NCBI RefSeq assembly: GCF_040954835.1
Contig: NW_027168352.1
Location: forward strand, 558,001 to 622,000
Origin: Lepisosteus oculatus
Lineage: Eukaryota > Chordata > Actinopteri > Semionotiformes > Lepisosteidae
Length of the DNA stretch: 64,000 bases
Reading direction: 5' to 3'
Under the pieces are notes generated by a model that saw only the letters and a list, made by a program, of their open reading frames with translations, did not search any database and had not been told where the DNA came from. Each line of letters starts with the position of its first letter. The first letter of the stretch is position 1. Shown here one piece after another: positions 1-9,880 of the stretch. The position numbers were made by a program, and so were the translations under genes.

Positions 1-692
1 GTGTGCTGTCAGTATGATTTCATATTGCTCGTAGCGGCGCCTGGCTTTTGTCTGTCAAACGTTAGGTTGCACTTCTTCATGCTGCATCGTCGGCATGAGT
101 GGAGAATTTTAAACGTCTGTACTTACTGCGCCCCATAAGAAATTGTTTGTCCCCATTCAAAAGAGATTGTGCGATGTCCTGCAGCGTTCGCAAAGCAAAC
201 CTTTGACAGTTTGAAAAGAGGAATTTATTCTGCTTCCTGTGCGTGCAGTAGTTACAAAGTTGAACGTCTTTACACGATCTGCTGCAGTTTTCAGTGGGTG
301 GGCTTTGTCAAATGGCTTGAAAAAACGCACTGTGTTTCGGCTCGGGAAACATCATGAGCAGTGTCCTGCATGTTTTCTGTGTATAGCTGTCTTTTAACGC
401 ATACAGAATTCATTCGAAATCATTGATTTCTCCAATTAACAAGGTTCCCTTTTTGAGCCTGCCAGAAGCATTCTTTCAATGTAACAGATTTACTCCGGGG
501 AAGGGCAGCATGACATTGAGAGTAGCTCAAGCTTTCAGCACCTTTATCTGACTGCATGTATGCAGACACTGCTCAGAATCCCCTGTAAGATTCTCCTTCA
601 ATTCCGTTTTGCAGTGCTTTAGCTCTTTCAAAAGGCTTCGCTTTGCTAGTCACAATCCAAGGCTCATGACAGCATTTGAAAACATTCGCAAC

Positions 693-752
693 TGCGTTGG
701 CTGGGAATCGAACCTGGGTTAACTGCTTTGAAGGCAGCTATGCGCAACACTG
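693..752 (-). pseudogene. tRNA-Gly(TCC) relic, 5' end lost
   Basis: On the minus strand the T arm, variable region and anticodon arm match the tRNA-Gly(TCC) genes at 51090 and 62073. The D arm and 5' acceptor half are replaced by unrelated sequence from the exon-like cassette. The anticodon loop also differs by one base, so it would read TCA. Without an A box it should not be transcribed. Confidence 0.75.
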
Positions 753-784
753 GCTCGCTCCAGAATAAATCTCACGTCGAGGGC

Positions 785-1451
785 ATATTTTTTTCCATTT
801 TACCGTGAGTCGGGCTCAGCTGCACAGAGGAGAGAGCAGAGCAATGAGGTCACGGGGACAGGGGAGTCACACGCTGGCGGTTTGAACACGCGGAAGATCA
901 CTGAGGGATCCACAGTATATGGACCCTCCGTGCGCCATCAGTCCGCACTCCGGACTCTGAATCCTGCCATCCGAGTTAAGATCTCGGCGGAACCTGAGGC
1001 GCAGTTCCTTCTTAAAACGTAATCTGGTGAGCATTTCTAGAATCGTACTTGTATAGATGCAGCCTTTAATGTGTTGCTAGGTTAAAATTGATGACTTCTT
1101 GTATTTCAGTAGGCAACTGCCCTCTTGATTTCGGATTTAATTTCTTTATTACAGGGGCGCTTTTATGATGACAGAGTCATGTTCAGGTACTTTGCTTGAT
1201 GGAGGAAGCTCATTTCGGACTCTGTGATCTGCTCACCTGGAAAGGTCTGCTATACTACTACAAGAGAGAAGTAGAGTCTGGAAGAAGGGACAATTTTATG
1301 ATGCTTTGGAAGATAATGTTTTTTTTTCTTATACTGAAAATGAAAGGTAGTTGTTTCTATATGGACTCAGTCTTTGGAATTTGTATATATATATTTCAGT
1401 GATCCCTCAGCCATTCCTTCTGTATTGTAATTCAATTTCTCTTTTAAAATT
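785..1451 (+). repeat. Exon-like non-coding cassette, copy 1
   Basis: This cassette recurs at 3396, 11010, 52840 and, inverted, 43020-43500. It holds splice-like signals: a donor after AACGTAATCTG (GTGAGC), an acceptor TTCAG before TAGGCAACTG, and a 32-nt block beginning GGGCGCTTTTATG between TTTATTACAG and GTACTTTG. I read it as the duplicated 5' untranslated exons of a multicopy host gene, because in copy 2 it leads into coding exons. No long reading frame is present. Confidence 0.5.
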
Positions 1452-1704
1452 CCTTCATATACGATTGAGGTATCTTAGAGTTCTCCTTCGAAGACCCAGC
1501 ACTCTCTTTTCTTTTCCCAGTGTTACTCATATCGGACTTTTTAAACCTAAAAAAAAATCGTTTTTTTTTCTTTCAATTATAACTGAAGTTTAAACAACTA
1601 TTGTTAAGTCCTTATTAACATTCAGGTCATGAAAAACTCAAAAAAACTCCCCAACCACTAAACTTTATCTCCCACCTGAGCGCCATCTTGAACGCCCCTA
1701 CCAC
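1452..1704 (-). mobile_element. 5' fragment of an L1-like LINE, inverted
   Basis: The minus strand matches the first ~250 bp of the LINE at 49457-51050, including the 5' UTR and the first ~25 codons of ORF1. The flank beside its 5' end is the same genomic flank as at 49440. This is therefore a copy of the same insertion, carried here by an inverted duplication and then truncated, rather than an independent insertion. Confidence 0.8.
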
Positions 1705-2070
1705 CAGAGAATGCTCACGATTTCGGAAGCTGTCTCCGGGACGTGCTGATTCCACACATCCTGAATAAATCATGATATTGTTAGTTGCTGTAGCTAGACG
1801 TTCAAATGATGGCCAGATGGACTGTTTCTTCCAGCGGTATAGTATTGCAGTGAGACAGCACGATGCCTGCAAGACTATGTCACGCTAAACGCCACGGATT
1901 GTGTTTGTCCGTTCGTGTCAGTCGTCCTGCAGCCACGGGAAGTGGGACACAAACATGCTGCAATGCTTTCAAGACGTTAGGATTTGTTTCTGTAACATCG
2001 GAGAAGAGTACTTGTGGCTTGAATGTGAACTGTACGTGCCCGCCCCCTTTCCTCTGTAGTGCATGAGTTA

Positions 2071-2088
2071 CTCCCGGCATGCCCTTCG
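2071..2088 (+). promoter_or_regulatory. SPH/ZNF143 (Staf)-like distal element of U4
   Basis: CTCCCGGCATGCCCTTCG fits the SPH consensus YWCCCRNMATSCMYYRCR at all but one position. It lies about 240 bp upstream of the U4 start, where vertebrate snRNA distal elements sit. The same motif stands at 36476-36493 ahead of a diverged U4 and, on the minus strand with one change, at 61653-61670. Confidence 0.65.
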
Positions 2089-2300
2089 TCATTGTTCTGT
2101 CATCTTGTATTTAAAGGGTTGTATTTCTGCTGCTGAAAATAAGCAACGGTTTTCTCACAACGCCCTTTGTTCCCAACGGAGCCCTTGTCTGTCATGAAAT
2201 TCTTCAAAACCTCAAGCTAGAAGAAGAAGACGACAAATATGAAGCGTTACAGCAACGACATGCCATGAGACGATCGATAACGATTTCCATAGGATCCCCG

Positions 2301-2317
2301 CGGTTGCCTGGCAACCG
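2301..2317. promoter_or_regulatory. Palindrome abutting the U4 start (RFX X-box-like)
   Basis: CGGTTGCCTGGCAACCG is a perfect 17-bp palindrome around a central base, ending 2 bp before the U4 start. It fits the RFX X-box pattern GTNRCC-RGYAAC. It is kept upstream of all five U4 copies. Its function is inferred only. Confidence 0.55.
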
Positions 2318-2319
2318 TC

Positions 2320-2464
2320 AGCTTTGCGCAGTGGCAGTATCGTAGCCTGTGAGGTTTAGCCGAGGCGCGATTATTGCTAGTTGAAAACTTTTCCCAATAC
2401 CCCGCTTCCGCCGGTTTGCAATACAATCGGCGAAAGCAATTTTTGACAGTCTCATCAGAGACTG
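2320..2464 (+). ncRNA. U4: U4 spliceosomal snRNA
   Basis: U4 pairs with U6 in the U4/U6.U5 tri-snRNP and is released on spliceosome activation. The sequence opens AGCTTTGCGCAGTGGCAGTA as in vertebrate U4. It keeps the 5' stem-loop, the U6-pairing segments (GATTATTGCTAGTTGAAAAC), the Sm site CAATTTTTGAC and the terminal stem-loop with a paired GACAGTCTC arm. Its length of 145 nt matches the family. A canonical 3' box follows. It looks intact and potentially active. Confidence 0.93.
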
Positions 2465-2472
2465 AGCAAGGT

Positions 2473-2485
2473 GTTTAAAGACAGA
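2473..2485 (+). terminator. snRNA 3' box of U4
   Basis: GTTTAAAGACAGA fits the metazoan 3' box GTTTN0-3AAARNNAGA exactly, 8 bp after the U4 end. This element directs Integrator-dependent 3' end formation of Pol II snRNAs. Identical boxes follow U4 at 35567, 48484-48496 (minus) and 61254-61266 (minus). Confidence 0.85.
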
Positions 2486-3306
2486 TTTGGTCATGGTGAT
2501 ATCATGGTAGAAAGAAACGAGCTTGTTACGTGTCAACAGAAACGCTCTTTAGCTCTTTCAGCGTTATGCAGAGAACAGCGTCTGTCGAAATTACTTTTGT
2601 GTCAGCGCGAAACGCCGTGTGCTGTCAGTATGATTTCATATTGCTCATAGCGGCGCCTGGCTTTTGTCTGTCAAACGTTAGGTTGTGCTTCTTCATGCTG
2701 CATCGTCGGCATGACTGGAGCATTTTAAACGTCTGTACTTACTGCGCCCCATAAGAAATCGTTTGTCCCCATTCAAAAGAGATTGTGCGATGTCCTGCAG
2801 CGTTCGCAAAGCAAACCTTTGACAGTTTGAAAAGAGGAATTTATTCTGCTTCCTGTGCGTGCAGTAGTTACAAAGTTGAACGCCTTTACACGATCTGCTG
2901 CAGTTTTCAGTGGGTATGCTTTGTCAAATGGCTTGGAAAAATGCACTGTGTTTCGGCTCGGGAAACATCATGAGCAGTGTCCTGCATGTTTTCTGTGTAT
3001 AGCTGTCTTTTAACGCATACAGAATTCATTCGAAATCATTGATTTCCCCAATTAACAAGGGTCCCTTTTTGAACCTGCCAGAAGCATTCTTTCAATGTAA
3101 CAGATTTACTCCGGGGAAGGCCAGCATGACATTGAGAGTAGCTCAAGCTTTCAGCACTTTTATCTGACTGCATGTATGCAGACACTGCTCAGAATCCCCT
3201 GTAAGATTCTCCTTCAATTCCGTTTTGCAGTGCTTTAGCTCTTTCAAAAGGCTTCACTGCTAGTCACAATCCAAGGCTCATGACAGCATTTGAGAACATT
3301 CGCAAC
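2486..3306. repeat. U4-downstream spacer
   Basis: Conserved spacer found after every U4 copy (also 1-690, 35580-36130, inverted 47990-48480, 51400-51720, 60715-61250). No gene is visible. The short frames on either strand recur with the repeat and carry no recognisable domain. Confidence 0.7.
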
Positions 3307-3366
3307 TGCGTTGGCCGGGAATCGAACCTGGGTCAACTGCTTTGAAGGCAGCTATGCGCAACACTG
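3307..3366 (-). pseudogene. tRNA-Gly(TCC) relic, second copy
   Basis: Same truncated tRNA-Gly as at 693, carried by the 2.6-kb tandem duplication. The T arm and anticodon arm remain, with an anticodon reading TCA, and the D arm and 5' acceptor half are gone. It should not be transcribed from internal boxes. Confidence 0.75.
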
Positions 3367-3395
3367 GCTCGCTCCAGAGTAAATCTCACGTCGAG

Positions 3396-4068
3396 GGCAT
3401 ATTTTTTTCCATTTTACCGTGAGTCGGGCTCAGCTGCACAGAGGAGAGAGCAGAGCAATGAGGTCACGGGGACAGGGGAGTCACACGCTGGCGGTTTGAA
3501 TACGCGGAAGATCACTGAGGGATCCACAGTATATGGACCCTCCGTGCGCCATCAGTCCGCACTCCGGACTCTGAATCCTGCCATCCGAGTTAAGATCTCG
3601 GCGGAACCTGAGGCGCAGTTCCTTCTTAAAACGTAATCTGGTGAACATTTCTAGAATCGTACTTGTATAGATGCAACCTTTAATGTGTTGCTAGGTTAAA
3701 ATTGATGACTTCTTGTATTTCAGTAGGCAACTGCCCTCTTGATTTCGGATTTAATTTCTTTATTACAGGGGCGCTTTTATGAAGACAGAGTCATGTTCAG
3801 GTACTTTGCTTGATGGAGGAAGCTCATTTCGGACTCTGTGATCTGCTCACCTGGAAAGGTCTGCTATACTACTACAAGAGAGAAGTAGAGTCTGGAAGAA
3901 GGGACAATTTTATGATGCTTTGGAAGATAATGTTTTTTTTTTCTTATACTGAAAATGAAAGGTAGTTGTTTCTATATGGACTCAGTCTTTGGAATTTGTA
4001 TATATATATATTTCAGTGATCCCTCAGCCATTCCTTCTGTATTGTAATTCAATTTCTCTTTTAAAATT
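3396..4068 (+). repeat. Exon-like non-coding cassette, copy 2
   Basis: This is the same cassette as at 785. Here it is followed at once by a splice acceptor (CCCACTTCTAG) and the coding exons at 4084, which supports reading it as the 5' part of a host transcription unit. Confidence 0.5.
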
Positions 4069-4083
4069 CCTTCCCCACTTCTA

Positions 4084-5065
4084 GGACCTGCAGTTGCTGA
4101 ACTCCACAATGGCTTCTATTGGAAAGTCTGTGACTGAGACCAAGTAAGTGTTCACTTTTTTATGAAACCATTATTTATTTTGGAGCAATGAGCAATTCTT
4201 ATATAAATGCAATAAAATCATTATGCTCAAACTATGAGAGAGAAAATTAAGGATAATTTAAGAAATCAGTTTTAGCTTGTTTCTATACACAGATGGTATG
4301 ATTTATTTTCAAAGGAAACCCGCGAGGATTCCCCTGGTGTGCAAGATGTGCCTGAATACTCTTGATCAGCTTCCTGCTCACTTGAAGAGGGCGTGTATGA
4401 AGCACGCCACGGCAGAAGAGATCAGGATGGCCTCTCAACAGGCGAGGGAGGACATGATGAATCACCTGAAGAACGGGGTCATCGTGGATTACCACAGAAT
4501 AGAGATCGTGTCTGGTGAGGCAAACAGGATAGTGGTTGTAAGACTGCTAGAGTCCTTGGGCCTTTTTGTACATGGGAAGCCTGAAGACACATTGGCAAGG
4601 TGAGATATTTTTAATCTGTAAGTCTTCTGTAGTTTCTTTTTGAAATCATTGTTACAACATATTATGTAAAAGCATGTTGAAAAGAATCTACCTGCATTCC
4701 AGCGGCCCTGAGCAAGAGGCCGCTGTCCAGGAGGAAGAGATGCCAGAGGCTGCTCTAGAAACTGAAACAAAAGCGGATAAGGAAGGGGAAGATGTGAGCT
4801 CTGAAGAACTCTATCAGCAGTAAGACTTTTTATTTTTCAGATGTATCTATTTTTTACTAAAATTCTAATTTGTCTTATAGGTATAAAATGTTTAAACCGG
4901 TGTTTTATATCCTTACAGGCCCTGAGTAGTTAAAAAGTATCAGCAGGCCGGAAGAGAGTGGCCCAAGCTGGACTCTATAGAAAGCACTCCCTGGATGCTC
5001 CTCTCCTGATTGGATTCAAACAGTACCTTACCAAGGATATGGGAGTGGCAACTTATTCTCAGGAG
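4084..5065 (+). pseudogene. Fragment of an unrecognised host multi-exon gene
   Basis: Four exon-like blocks with consensus splice sites are visible. 4084-4143 carries ATG at 4109 (MASIGKSVTET) before GTAAGT. 4293-4599 encodes a basic region with two cysteines (IPLVCKMCLNTLDQLPAHLK) and helical acidic segments, ending at GTGAG. 4703-4819 is very Glu-rich, ending at GTAAG. 4919-5065 contains DAPLLIGFKQYLTKDMGVA. Exon 1 ends in a phase that does not suit the open frame of exon 2, and exon 4 meets stops in all frames near its start. Later exons are absent. It resembles, from memory only, an uncharacterised multicopy fish protein family. I treat it as a broken host copy and assign no function. Confidence 0.55.
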
Positions 5066-7251
5066 GTATTTATTTTTTAAAGGCATTTAAAATTAAGCAA
5101 TGGTATCTTAATTGTAAATGTTTTTATTTCTTAGCTTAAAATTCACCCATGTGAAATGATGTCAGCCATAAACATCATGACTCTATATTTCCTACCTGAA
5201 TCTATTCTACTTAAATTATTACATTATACACAATTTGAGTTCATTTTAAAAAGTAAAAGGTAATGAAAGGAATGCATTTTCATAAGAAAGATAATACCGA
5301 TATGCATGTGATAATCTTCCTTATATCATGTAGTGCGTCATTTGGACACTTTGTGGGCTTGAAATACAAAGAAAATCATGTTCTATGGTACAAGATAAAT
5401 ACAAAACTTAAGCTTTTATTTTAATTAGATTTCTTTATAAAGCATAAGCAATCATTTATTACATCGCTTCTTGAATTAAATCTTTTGACAAGAGGTAAGA
5501 CTTCTGTTACATTTAAACCCATGTTTAGCTGTGTTTTTAGATTTAACTGAACCAATTTCTGTGTGTGATAATGTCCTTGAATTCTGACAACATCACACTA
5601 AATTACATGATATAAAACAGCTAATGTTTCTAGAGATAAAGTTTCTGAGATGCTTCTAATTACTTTTTATTACCAGGGACAGTTTAATTCACCTTGTACA
5701 GTACTGTAAGACCAAGATGCTTTTTTTAAAGTTATTTAACATTTTATAGAACTTTGTCTACTATGGCAACATGATGAGCTTGGTGAAACTTGGAAAAATA
5801 CTGCTTGGCCACTTATCTTAAGATAAAGATAGGATAAAGGTTTATCTTTTGCACCTACCTGACCCCCAGGGAAGGCCAATGCTTTCTAAGTTGATGGTTC
5901 CCTACAGTAGACTGTACTTTAATTTCAAAGGTAATGTATATTGACCCAAATCAGTTTTGGAATCCAATCTACTGACGAGATGGAGCACATCCTTTTCTCA
6001 GGATTTTAGCATCATACGTTTGGTATATTTAGTCCCTAATGATGAAAGAAATGATCATAGAACATTTGGACACTTTGTAGGCTTGAAATACAAAGCAAAT
6101 CATGTTCTATGGTACAAGATAAATACAAAACTTAAGCTTTTATTTTAATTAGATTTGTTTATAAAGCATAAGCAATCATTTATTACATTAATATATGTGA
6201 AAATAACATTTTAGCATCATACGTTTAGTATATTTAGTCCCTAATGCTGAAAGAAATGATCATAGAACATGACATCTAACCTTACCTGCGGTGTTTTTAA
6301 TCCCTATTGCTCAATGCATGGTGAAAGCATTGCATACATGTGTCTGACAATGAGGAATGGGCCCCTGAGACAGTCATTTGCCTGTTTCACAAATGATAGT
6401 ATTTTACTAGAGATTCTGTTTGGGATTCAGATGTGCATTCGGACAGCAATCCCTTTCAAGAAATGATACGCTCTGGATGAGGTCAAAGGTGCTGGAACAC
6501 TGTATTTAGGATGTGTTTGCAGTGATTGTGTGTCTCCTGCTTCAACGCAGTGATATATAGATGTGCTCCTGTAATTTATTGGTACAAGCCCAGGGCAGTG
6601 AGCAGTCTGAGGATTTATTTCCAGACGGCATAGAGCGGTGAAGCAGTGAAGTAGTGCAAAACACTGGATCATTATATTATTAGAATCTATTCTACTTAAA
6701 TTATTACATTATACTCAATTTGAGTTCATTTTAAAAAGTAAAAGGTAATGAAAGGAATGCATTTTCATAAGAAAGATAATACCGAAATGCATGTGATAAT
6801 CTTCCTTATATCATGTAGTGCGTCATTTGGACACTTTGTGGGCTTGAAATACAAAGAAAATCATGTTCTATGGTACAAGATAAATACAAAACTTAAGCTT
6901 TTATTTTAATTAGATTTGTTTATAAAGCATAAGCAATCATTTATTACATTAATATATGTGAAAATAACATTTTAGCATCATATGTTTAGTATATTTAGTC
7001 CCTAATGCCGAAAGAAATGATCATTTGTTTAACATGCACGGGTCTGTCTCAAAGGATGCAGTACTCCTGAAGGGTCTCAAACCCTACATTTCGGATGCCT
7101 AGCTGTATCCTTCACATGTGGCACCTCAGAATGACTTCTAACCTTACCTGTGGTGTATTCAGTCCCTATTGCTCAATGCATGGTGTACATACTGCATACA
7201 TGTGTCTTGAGAATGAGGAATGGGCCCCTGAGACAGTCATTTGCCTGTTTC
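5066..7251. repeat. AT-rich spacer with internal repeats
   Basis: No gene is seen. A block containing ATAAAGCATAAGCAATCATT recurs three times (about 5340-5470, 6060-6260 and 6690-7020) and again at 53640-53850 and, inverted, at 45420-45720. A second block around 6270-6660 recurs inverted at 44540-45060 and 45730-46130. The copies are not identical, so they arose by repeated segmental duplication. Confidence 0.7.
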
Positions 7252-7257
7252 ACAAAC

Positions 7258-7289
7258 AGGGACCTGGACCTGGACCTAGACCTAGACCT
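7258..7289. repeat. Hexanucleotide tandem repeat beside tRNA-Ile
   Basis: About five units of GACCTG/GACCTA directly abut the 3' end of the tRNA-Ile gene. The paralogous site at 54102-54119 has about three units, so the tract varies in length between copies. Confidence 0.8.
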
Positions 7290-7362
7290 GGCCCGTACGG
7301 GGCTCAAACCCGCGACCTTGGCGTTATTAGCACCACGCTCTAACCAACTGAGCTAACCGGCC
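7290..7362 (-). tRNA. tRNA-Ile(AAT)
   Basis: The minus strand begins GGCCGGTTAGCTCAGTTGG and folds as a standard cloverleaf with loop CTAATAA, hence anticodon AAT (IAU after editing). A and B boxes are intact. It decodes AUU/AUC/AUA. No T-run terminator follows within 30 bp, because the hexanucleotide repeat replaces the normal 3' flank seen at 37749. Confidence 0.9.
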
Positions 7363-7923
7363 TCACGATAGTGCTCCTCTCTGTGCTGCAAAAAATCAAA
7401 CTCAGGGAATTTCTTTTTTCCTCCTTTGAATAGAAAGCCGTGTAATTCAGTGTACGGGCTTTCTCGTGCAGTTTCATGGTTCTTGTAACCCAAATCCTAC
7501 ACTGGCCTGAAGTGCCCCCCCATTTCACAGCATTTTTCAGCTGATTTAAAATGTACCTAAAGGAGAAGCATTATTGAAGACCATCAATTACCAAGAGCTT
7601 TTGTCAAAGGTTTTGGTGGTCATTTTGAATGACCACAGAGCGCTGTGACCTCGGTTTTACATCTCATCCAAAAGACAGCGCCCTTTTACAACACAGCATC
7701 TCCGTCACTATGCTGGGGTATCGGGACCCGCACAGACCTCAGGGTGAGCGCCCCCCCCCCGCCGGCACCATTAACACCGCTTCCAGCTGGAAGCTTTGTT
7801 TTTCCCTGTAGCTCACCCTCATCCGGGTACTGACCTGGCTCACACCTGCTTAGCTTCAGTGGGTTTTCAGTTGCAAGTTGCAAGGGGATGCAAGTGATGG
7901 AGCCGCTCGGTGCAAAAGCCACT

Positions 7924-7993
7924 ATATTGGCCGGGACTCGAACCCGAGCCTCCCGCGTGGCAGGCGAGAATTCTACCACTGAACCACCAATGC
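7924..7993 (-). tRNA. tRNA-Gly(GCC), slightly diverged
   Basis: The minus strand begins GCATTGGTGGTTCAGTGGTA, and the anticodon loop CTGCCAC gives GCC. A box, anticodon arm and B box (GGTTCGAGTCC) are intact. Two bases of the 3' acceptor strand do not pair with the 5' strand, so it may be weak or decaying. Confidence 0.8.
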
Positions 7994-8181
7994 TCGGTGC
8001 CTGGGCCTTCAAAAAAGACGCTTTTTTGGTGCTCTGTGCAAAACGCGTCGACATCTGCTTCCAGCTGCAAAATGCCATTCGCGGACGCTGAAGAACTTAT
8101 TTCCCAGGCAGCGGGTACAAGCGTTGGGCGTTTTAAAACCACCAGGAACAGCAAAGAGGCGCGCTGTGACACTCGATGTAT

Positions 8182-8220
8182 AACTGGAGCCTCACATTTG
8201 CAAATGGTGAGGCTCCAGTT
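8182..8220. repeat. 14-bp stem inverted repeat with an octamer-like loop
   Basis: AACTGGAGCCTCAC is followed after 11 bases by its exact complement. The loop holds ATTTGCAAAT, a near match to the Oct-1 octamer ATGCAAAT. Related copies at 46386-46424 and 56077-56116 carry ATGCAAAT exactly. At 38040 one arm is interrupted by a retroviral LTR piece. Confidence 0.75.
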
Positions 8221-8625
8221 CAACACCCAGTTCGACACCACTTTACAGTATATGACAAAAGCATGGCAGACTGTGCCGGACAAGCTGGTAACTTCCGCTT
8301 ATTTTGACCATATTAAACATTGGAAATCTTCCCACTTGCATTTGTGACACTTGATTTTGGCTCCACCTAAGACACTCTTAAATCTTCAAACACTTTTCTC
8401 TTCTCCCGCAACACAGTTGTCTGTCGGCACTATGTGGCAGCGTTGCATGACAACCCATCTCACCACGGAAAGGAACCTAACAGCTTTGGTAAGAGAGTAG
8501 AATTACCTGAAGAACTGCTTTCCATGGAAGCAGGAGCAAGCGATGTAGCATTTTTATAGTACCAGGAAAGGAGAAGCGGCACTTCGCCTTTGCCACACAA
8601 GCACAAGGTGACGTGCGGCAGACGC

Positions 8626-8707
8626 CGTAGTCAGCAGGATTCGAACCTGAGCGGGGAGTCCCCAATGGATTTCAAATACATCGCCTTAACTACTCGGCCA
8701 CGACTAC
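8626..8707 (-). tRNA. tRNA-Ser(TGA), somewhat diverged
   Basis: An 82-nt type II tRNA with long variable arm, minus strand starting GTAGTCGTGGCCGAGT. The anticodon is TGA. The anticodon stem has one mismatch (GTA where relatives have GGA) and the variable arm differs by one base. Internal boxes are recognisable. Possibly functional. Confidence 0.75.
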
Positions 8708-9510
8708 AGCGAGCTCGCCGCCGCCGCATTCCTCCTATAATCTAACACGGAGTGCGAGGTGGCTGCGGAAACCTTTTTAAAGTCGCTCTCCGTTAAAAAA
8801 AAAAATACCTTTCACAAGATACATGCCGGCAGACAGACACGCCTCAGAGGGTTTAAGGCTGGCTTCACGTTCAAATGATAAAGTCCCCCCGTCCGGATGT
8901 CAAAATGCAACTTTGGCAGACAGAAAAAACATCAACAAACCACAAATGTGGACAAGGATTTTACAAGCTGCACCACACTGCACTTTCAAAAGCATTTACA
9001 TTCGTGTTAGACGCAGAAATTGTCTTTGTTTTGCGCGCTTACGAACGCCATAGAAAACGATACAAAACAAAAGCCCTCAGCTCCTGTACTTGATTATAAT
9101 GCCGTTATGTGTCGAAGCAGGAATTTACGTAATCTTACCACGGCAACATGGGGAATAGAGGGAAGTGAGCACACGCTACGAATCGTCTCAATCACTCCCT
9201 AGAGTCGTAAGGCACATTGAAGGGTGCACCCCCATCATTAATCGTTGGGCCTCTGTAAAAGGAAAGCTGTTGAACAGTCTTTGAAACAGCTCGGATGAAA
9301 CACTTGATTGCTTCCATGTGCATCTGGAGCCCACTTCTTATTTTCACTTCACGCCGCCCAAAGCATTTCTAAAACAGGAGATTCGCGTTTGGGAATGCGC
9401 CCTTCCCTACAAATAAAACAGGTCTACGGGTCTGAAACCTGCTCCACGGAAACAGTTCTGCTGCGCTTTTGATCAAAGGGAGATTCTCTGTTCTTACTTT
9501 TTGATTACAT
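8708..9510 (-). repeat. tRNA-Ser upstream spacer, copy 1
   Basis: This spacer accompanies nearly every serine tRNA in the window (16998-17560, 20425-21110, 41090-41660, 47715-47945, 55116-55760, and 38585-39150 without its tRNA). It contains no convincing gene; the frames in it are repeat-borne. Confidence 0.7.
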
Positions 9511-9826
9511 AACACCCAAAGGGGCTTCTTTGGAGCTGGATTCCAACCAGCATCCTAAAGTTTCTTGGCGGTATCCTTTACAGTCCTCTGTTCGGTCGAC
9601 AAGGAACAGAAGGGGGCAGCTTTCCTCACACATACAGTGCAATGTACTGTAGTGTTCCCCTTCATTGAATTCGCAGTTCTGCATCAGACCTCTAACTCGT
9701 TTCCTTAGCTTTGATTTAAGCCACGAAGCAGGCTTCTACTGTATAAACGTCTAGAGGAATCACTAACTATTTGAGAGGCCATCATCCCAGGGGGAACTGA
9801 CAAAGTCTATCCCTAAACACCTAGCG

Positions 9827-9880
9827 CAGTCTCTCGAGAGACTGTCAAAAATCGCTTTCTCCGTTTGTGCTGCAAGTAAG
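9827..9880 (-). pseudogene. U4 3'-half relic
   Basis: On the minus strand a U4-like Sm site (GCGATTTTTGACAGTCTC) and a perfect terminal hairpin are followed by a degraded 3' box (GTTTAGGGATAG). The 5' half that pairs with U6 is replaced by unrelated sequence. A related copy lies at 40478 on the plus strand. Confidence 0.65.

Larger units (their letters stand above)
1..1451. repeat. Left copy of a 2.6-kb tandem duplication
   Basis: This stretch matches 2617-4068 almost base for base at a constant offset of 2616. It holds the spacer downstream of a U4 gene, a truncated tRNA-Gly and the non-coding exon-like cassette. The two copies part at about 1451, where this one runs into an inverted LINE 5' piece and the other continues into host-gene exons. 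Short reading frames here recur in every U4-downstream spacer and look like chance frames rather than genes. Confidence 0.85.
1705..2319 (+). promoter_or_regulatory. U4 upstream region
   Basis: This is the 5' flank of the U4 gene at 2320 and recurs in whole or part upstream of the copies at 36725 and 61275. It contains the SPH-like element at 2071 and the palindrome at 2301, listed separately. I could not place a proximal sequence element with confidence. The segment at -70 to -40 is conserved between copies and is the likeliest place for it. Confidence 0.6.

Noticed and set aside
1196-1593. Short frames in the exon-like cassette
   Set aside because: They occur in some cassette copies only, are broken in others, and cross the splice-like sites.
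7686-8347. Overlapping frames of 130-145 codons on both strands
   Set aside because: They span tRNA-Gly and its flanks, recur with the repeat and show no domain. They are repeat-borne open frames.
9827-9880. Possible U4atac or U12 gene
   Set aside because: Outside the Sm site and hairpin the sequence does not match minor spliceosomal RNAs. The hairpin and tail match U4.
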